The notes under the pieces are model-generated. The model did no database searches. It saw nothing but the letters and a program-made list of their open reading frames with translations, and was not told the DNA's origin. Shown here piece by piece: positions 59,750-64,000 of a DNA stretch of 64,000 bases; positions within the stretch are counted from its first letter, which is position 1, and every line of letters begins with the position of its first letter. The stretch spans positions 77,157-141,156 of the forward strand of contig DFFU01000012.1 of assembly GCA_002372315.1 (NCBI GenBank), written 5' to 3'. Both the position numbers and the translations under genes were made by a program. The stretch comes from Alphaproteobacteria bacterium UBA3768. Its GTDB lineage: Bacteria; Pseudomonadota; Alphaproteobacteria; CAAHEQ01; UBA3637.

Positions 59750-59992
59750 TTAATCTTCTAATTTGACGCGGATTTTTTGTAAAACTTGTTGTTTGTCATA
59801 GGGCGCTGGTAATTGTTCCATTACCCAATCTAAGGCCTTTTCAATTTCCATGTTTGTTGCATTATCATACATCATTTTTAGTTCACGCACAAACGCTTCC
59901 CGCGATGCGGGTGTGGTTAAAAAATCATTTTCTGCTGGTTCTGCTTTTTGTTTTTGTGCCATAAAAGCGGCTGCTTCTTCAAATAAATTCAT
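59750..59992 (-). CDS. small conserved-looking soluble protein
   Basis: The 80-residue acidic helical protein begins MNLFEEAAAFMAQKQKAEPA and later reads ELKMMYDNATNMEIEKALDW and VMEQLPAPYDKQQVLQKI. It starts at ATG 59992, overlapping the trkH stop by 4 bp, with GGAGG eight bases upstream inside trkH. Coupling to trkH is clear but no family is recognised. Confidence 0.65.
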   Translation of the reverse strand: MNLFEEAAAFMAQKQKAEPAENDFLTTPASREAFVRELKMMYDNATNMEIEKALDWVMEQLPAPYDKQQVLQKIRVKLED

Positions 59993-61446
59993 GTGGAACG
60001 CCTCCATAAAAACGGTAAGAATAAAACCAAAACAGTAATAAATTCCAATCGTCCCAATAACATTAAAAAGGCTAAAATAATTTTAGCAGCATCAGGTAAT
60101 CCAGCAAAAGTACTATCTGGTCCTATAAAATTTCCCAATCCTGGTCCAACATTGGCCAAAGCTGTTAGGGCACCAGAAAAGCTGGTTAGCGTATCGATTC
60201 CAGTTAAACTTAAAGCCAATGACCCCAAGCAAATAACTGATAAATAGATTCCCAAAAAGAATAAAACAGCGGAAGATAAATCTTCACTGATAGCGCGATT
60301 GCCATATCTGGGGATAATGATAGCATGGGGTTGTATGGATGCTTTTAATCTGGCGGACATCTCGCGTCCCATAATTGCAAAACGGAACATTTTAATACCC
60401 CCTGATGTTGAACCTGCACAAGCTCCCACACTAAGTAGAAACAGAAAAAATAGTACTGAAAAACTACCCCAAACGTTATAATTTTCAACAACAAAGCCCG
60501 TAGTTGTAATTACGGATAATAACGAAAAAAGTGACGATCGTATGGCAGTTTGGGTTATTAATGTACCAAATAACCATCGACCCAATAGTAATAAAACTAA
60601 TGCTATTAAGGTAAAAAGAATATAGGTTTTAATTTGGGCATTTTGTCGAATCAAAAACCATTGCCGGCGAAATAATTGTATCCACACCACCAAAGGTAAC
60701 CCTGCCAGAAACATAAACACAGTAATTACCCATTCTATTTGAGCATTGTTATAAAAAGCAATACTTGCATCATGGGTTGAAAATCCACCCGTTGCAATAG
60801 TTGTCATTGCATGGGCTAGTGCATCAAACCAATTCATTCCTGCAATCTTTAAGAAAATAGTACAGATAGTAGTTAGGGTAACAAACACAGCCAAAATCAA
60901 TCGCATCGTTTGAATAACTGTTGGACTTTGACGAATAGCATCACCCGAAAATTCTGTGGTAAAAAATTGCATGCCGCCGATACGTAATGTGGGTAAAATG
61001 GTTAAAGCAATTAAAATAACACCGATACCTCCTAGCCACTGCATCATGGCACGCCACATCAACACTCCCCGTGGCAGATAATCCAGCCCAGACAAAATGG
61101 TGGCACCCGTTGTTGTGAGTCCTGACATAGATTCAAAAAATGCGTCAGTAATCGACAAATTGGGTATAGATAAATAAATTGGTAAAGCCCCCCATAATGC
61201 ATAAAATAGCCAAATAAGTGTTGTTGTTAAAAACATTTCTTTTGTACGCAGTGGTTGTTCTTCTTTAGGATGTAAGGCCCAATAAATGAGTGTAGACACA
61301 GAACAAATAAAGATGCTTGCACTTAGGAACAATAAAGCAGAATGCGTATTCTTAAAATATAAATCCACAGCAACAGGCCCCAATAAAGCCAAACCCAAAA
61401 AAATACTCATAAAAGCCACGATTGAAAAGATAAAACGAAAACGCAT
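59989..61446 (-). CDS. trkH: Trk/Ktr potassium uptake channel subunit
   Basis: The 485-residue inner-membrane protein has the four-fold MPM repeats. Selectivity-filter-like loops are visible as AFFESMSGLTTTGATIL, AMTTIATGGFSTHDAS, LLSVITTTGFVVENYN and ALTALANVGPGLGN. The first and second filters have the expected TTTGAT and ATGGFS. It takes up K+ with TrkA-type cytosolic regulators, none of which is in the window. Start ATG 61446 follows AAAGGGGAC. Confidence 0.93.
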   Translation of the reverse strand: MRFRFIFSIVAFMSIFLGLALLGPVAVDLYFKNTHSALLFLSASIFICSVSTLIYWALHPKEEQPLRTKEMFLTTTLIWLFYALWGALPIYLSIPNLSITDAFFESMSGLTTTGATILSGLDYLPRGVLMWRAMMQWLGGIGVILIALTILPTLRIGGMQFFTTEFSGDAIRQSPTVIQTMRLILAVFVTLTTICTIFLKIAGMNWFDALAHAMTTIATGGFSTHDASIAFYNNAQIEWVITVFMFLAGLPLVVWIQLFRRQWFLIRQNAQIKTYILFTLIALVLLLLGRWLFGTLITQTAIRSSLFSLLSVITTTGFVVENYNVWGSFSVLFFLFLLSVGACAGSTSGGIKMFRFAIMGREMSARLKASIQPHAIIIPRYGNRAISEDLSSAVLFFLGIYLSVICLGSLALSLTGIDTLTSFSGALTALANVGPGLGNFIGPDSTFAGLPDAAKIILAFLMLLGRLEFITVLVLFLPFLWRRST

Positions 61447-61502
61447 TTGTCCCCTTTGTTAAATCAAGGTTAGTTTTTTTTAAATTAAAAATCAATAATA
61501 AA

Positions 61503-61531
61503 TTGCATTTTAACGCACTTTATGATACATT
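61503..61531 (+). promoter_or_regulatory. promoter of leaderless lnt transcript
   Basis: TTGCAT (61503-61508), 17-bp spacer, TACATT (61526-61531) with extended TG-A. ATG 61538 is six bases downstream, at the predicted +1, and no ribosome site is present. Confidence 0.65.
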
Positions 61532-61537
61532 GCTCCC

Positions 61538-63004
61538 ATGAATCAAAAGAAAAAAATGTTGTTGTTATTGGTACTTGGATGCTTATCAGCGTTTGCTTTT
61601 GCGCCTTGCTATATTGTGCCTTTGATGGTTTTGGGTGTCTTTACTTTAATCAAATTTTTAAACCAAAATGAAAAACACTTTACTGCGTTATTGATGGGCT
61701 TTTGTTATGGGGCAGGGTTGGGTGCTGTGGGGACTCATTGGATAAATCATGCTCTGATGATTGATGGGGGACAGTTTGCGCTTTTTATTCCCTTGACATG
61801 GATTGGATTTGGTATTTGGTTTGGTCTTTTTTGGGGACTATCAGCCCTTGGTGCTTCTTATTTTCAATCTGGTTGGCGCAGATTATTGGCCTTTGCGGGA
61901 TTTTTTATTATTTTGGAATGGGTGCGCTCTTGGCTCTTCACAGGTTTTCCGTGGAATCCCATAGGTAATATATGGAATTTTTTCCTACCTTTGATGCAAA
62001 GCGTTTCAGTGATAGGTATTTATGGTTTAAGTGGCTTGACTATTTTGCTGTTTGGCGCATTGGCCTTAGGGTATAAAAGTAAATTTTGGTATTTGATTTT
62101 AACGATGTTTATTTTAATGATAGGATGTGGTGCTTTCAGACTTTATAGTTATGAAACAACTTATGTATGGGGGACACATTTAAGATTGGTACAGCCCAAT
62201 ATACCCCAAACACTGAAATGGGATCCCAAAGCGGATAAAGATAATTTGTCCAAGCTCATTCGCTTATCACGGGAAAAAAGCCATACACGTACCCATATAT
62301 TATGGCCCGAAACGGCAGTCAGTTTTTTGATTAATTTACACCCAGAACAACGTTTACAGTTGATGTCTGCTATGCACCAAGGGGCTGTGTTGATCACAGG
62401 GGGAATGCGGGCAGTCAATTCAACCGAACGGACATTGGCAAACAGTATCTTTGTTTTGGATGATTTAACGGACATTCATGGTTTTTATGATAAATTTCAT
62501 TTGGTGCCTTTTGGGGAATATATGCCTTTCAGAAAATGGTTACCTCTTGATAAGATTGTGCCAATTTTATCGGATATTTATGCGGGTGATGGTATCAAAA
62601 CACTACCTGTTTTGAATACATTATCTGTGGGTATGTTGGTTTGTTATGAGGTTATATTTTCTGGTCAGGTTGTGGATAAAGCGCATCGTCCTGCTTGGAT
62701 TTTTAATGCAACTAATGATGGATGGTATGGTATCAGTTTTGGTCCCTATCAGCATTTGGCAATGGCGCAAACACGAGCTATAGAGGAAGGTTTGCCTTTG
62801 GTGCGTGCAGCCAATACAGGCATCAGCGCTGTCATTGACCCTATGGGACGCATCTTAAAACAGTTAGATTTGGGCAAAGAAGGGGTAGTTGATCACGATT
62901 TACCAATGGCTATTCCTCCGACTTTTTATGCTTTGTTTGGTGTTAAGATTCCATTGATTTTGGCAGGCATACTTTTGTTTTTTGCCTTTAAGAAAAAATA
63001 TTAG
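61538..63004 (+). CDS. lnt: apolipoprotein N-acyltransferase
   Basis: The 488-residue inner-membrane enzyme adds the third acyl chain to lipoproteins. Six or so N-terminal membrane helices precede the nitrilase-like periplasmic domain. The catalytic triad is visible as Glu in ILWPETAVSF near 258, Lys in YDKFHLVPFGEYMPFR near 319, and Cys in LVCYEVIFSG near 369. The terminal helix is IPLILAGILLFFAF. Its stop overlaps the convergent Cys-rich gene by 4 bp. Confidence 0.94.
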   Translation: MNQKKKMLLLLVLGCLSAFAFAPCYIVPLMVLGVFTLIKFLNQNEKHFTALLMGFCYGAGLGAVGTHWINHALMIDGGQFALFIPLTWIGFGIWFGLFWGLSALGASYFQSGWRRLLAFAGFFIILEWVRSWLFTGFPWNPIGNIWNFFLPLMQSVSVIGIYGLSGLTILLFGALALGYKSKFWYLILTMFILMIGCGAFRLYSYETTYVWGTHLRLVQPNIPQTLKWDPKADKDNLSKLIRLSREKSHTRTHILWPETAVSFLINLHPEQRLQLMSAMHQGAVLITGGMRAVNSTERTLANSIFVLDDLTDIHGFYDKFHLVPFGEYMPFRKWLPLDKIVPILSDIYAGDGIKTLPVLNTLSVGMLVCYEVIFSGQVVDKAHRPAWIFNATNDGWYGISFGPYQHLAMAQTRAIEEGLPLVRAANTGISAVIDPMGRILKQLDLGKEGVVDHDLPMAIPPTFYALFGVKIPLILAGILLFFAFKKKY

Positions 63005-64000
63005 TTTTTATTGGTTATAAACGTTCCTGAGCCTGCATTACAGAAGAGTTTTTTTGTGACTTTATCAAACATACAAGGTTCGCCTGGGTATTGTGATGAG
63101 TCAGGCGAAAGAACGGGGATAAGATTATGGACTAATACGCCATTCCTCCATTGTTTATAGTATTTAATTGCTGTCGCACAAGCACCGTTATATCTATAAA
63201 ATAATCTTAAACTACCAGCCCCTTGATTATAATTTTCTGTGTTTACAAGTGAAACCAAACCGTCATCTATTGTCAAAGTTAATCCTTTATAATACCAAGT
63301 ATGAAATTTGTCATCTAAATATCGTGGTTGTGGATTATTTGTAGCACCTGGTTTATCATTATAGGACATAGTGAACGACTCAAAGCTATTAGTATTTCCA
63401 ACTGCAAACATAAATCTTGAATTATTTGGCCTATTCCAAGGTATCATAACAACTAAACCATCATCGTGTGTTGGATTTATAAATCTTCCGTTTAGTTCTA
63501 TTGTGTCGCCCTGAATGTATTGGATACCTGTATCAATATATTGTGTTCCGCTTGATTCCAAATACTCCACCCTTTCACAACCATTTTTGCACATGTTCGT
63601 TTTGATATCACAAACCATACATTCATTTTCTTGATTGCAATCGGTGTCCGTTTGGCAATGTTTAACAGGTTCTTCACATTCATTGGTACAAGTACCCACT
63701 TCTTCCCCTTCTGGAATGTCACATGTGGCACAAACACTTTTACAATCGTTGACTGTACGACAACTGCGTGGCGATTCCATCTTATCATAGGCGGTCATAT
63801 CTTCATTATAGACAATCAAAAAAGTATTGGAATCTTCACAAGTGGTCAGAGGTGTTGTGGGAGTGCCTTCCAACGATAATCGGCGAATGGAGGTGGTATC
63901 GCCTATTGTACTCAATAAATTTTGACATACGACCTTATCCACATCCTTGACCTTAATCCCGAATTGTTTATGTAAGCCTTTATCCGTATAGTAAACTTGA
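63001..64000 (-). CDS. C-terminal part of a Cys-rich surface protein with LamG-like domain, pilin-like
   Basis: The frame is open through the window edge (codons before 63942 read YYTDKGLHKQFGIKVKDV), so the N-terminus is missing and 333 residues are seen. The visible start resembles the C-terminal half of type IV pilins (FxIxxxxVxxxVCxxL). A Cys cluster follows (CRTVNDCKSVCATCDIPEGE; CQTDTDCNQENECMVCDI), then a LamG/ConA-like domain opening VEYLESSGTQYIDTGIQ and closing PCMFDKVTKKLFCNAGSGTF. This suggests a minor-pilin-like adhesin. The pilin link is inference until the N-terminus is seen. Confidence 0.65.
   Translation of the reverse strand, partial: QVYYTDKGLHKQFGIKVKDVDKVVCQNLLSTIGDTTSIRRLSLEGTPTTPLTTCEDSNTFLIVYNEDMTAYDKMESPRSCRTVNDCKSVCATCDIPEGEEVGTCTNECEEPVKHCQTDTDCNQENECMVCDIKTNMCKNGCERVEYLESSGTQYIDTGIQYIQGDTIELNGRFINPTHDDGLVVMIPWNRPNNSRFMFAVGNTNSFESFTMSYNDKPGATNNPQPRYLDDKFHTWYYKGLTLTIDDGLVSLVNTENYNQGAGSLRLFYRYNGACATAIKYYKQWRNGVLVHNLIPVLSPDSSQYPGEPCMFDKVTKKLFCNAGSGTFITNKN

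Noticed and set aside
1..64000. tRNA, rRNA, CRISPR or insertion sequence
   Set aside because: The intergenic spaces were read for cloverleaf ends, regularly spaced repeats and transposase motifs; none was found.

Overview
The window is a contiguous piece of an AT-rich alphaproteobacterial chromosome. Three things point to that group: gene neighbourhoods typical of it (DUF2066 / AI-2E permease / hdaA, mtaB-ftsY, kdtA-lpxK-lpxL), a GTTC-N7-GTTC LexA-type box in front of recA, and an XRE-S24 regulator of alphaproteobacterial chromosomal type. Low GC, many CxxC-rich secreted proteins and short intergenic gaps suggest an uncultured host-associated lineage, for example the gut RF32 / 'Azospirillum sp. 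CAG' type. That placement is inference. No rRNA, tRNA, CRISPR array or insertion sequence was seen.

Layout. 1-4.8 kb: two outer-membrane barrel proteins, hisS, a Cys-rich secreted protein and a HIT hydrolase. 4.8-12.5 kb: an envelope and division operon (DUF2066, AI-2E permease, hdaA, ftsK, a 41-Cys secreted protein, lolA, an ankyrin-like protein). 13-16.2 kb: lipid A/Kdo genes kdtA-lpxK-lpxL. 16.5-21.8 kb: mtaB, ftsY, a transporter-HEAT fusion and a cNMP-binding protein. 21.8-30.7 kb: a pseudo-SixA, a YgjP-type peptidase, dCMP deaminase, another Cys-rich protein, recA, rbfA-truB and an LplT-PlsC-Aas fusion. 30.9-40.2 kb: a VirB2-like pilin and a seven-gene type IVb pilus operon (OmpA-like, TcpQ-like, PilN, PilO, PilP, PilQ, PilR). 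40.2-49.9 kb, minus strand: a compact T7-order virion module (portal, scaffold, capsid, terminator, two tail-tube proteins, an internal protein, TerS, TerL, lysis genes). It has no integrase, polymerase, large core proteins or tail fibre. 50-57 kb: the divergent XRE-S24 repressor, a membrane/cytosolic gene pair, zntB, a metalloprotease-like protein, exonuclease III, virB3 and virB4. 57-64 kb: a PAS protein, comM, a small protein, trkH, lnt, and the C-terminal part of a Cys-rich, LamG-like, probably pilin-derived surface protein.

How the parts may work together. The virion module looks like a retained, SOS-linked particle rather than a complete prophage. Its divergent control region carries GAAC-N7-GAAC, the same arrangement as at recA. 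A near-perfect sigma70 promoter followed by a leader hairpin stands before the portal gene. The type IVb pilus, the isolated VirB2/VirB3/VirB4 homologues and ComM could together serve DNA transfer or surface interaction, but coreceptor, pilin and prepilin peptidase genes lie outside the window. Several host genes (the small gene before hisS, mtaB, lnt, the ygjP-like gene) have a -10 box exactly six bases before the ATG and so appear to be leaderless, whereas all the phage-module genes carry strong Shine-Dalgarno sequences.
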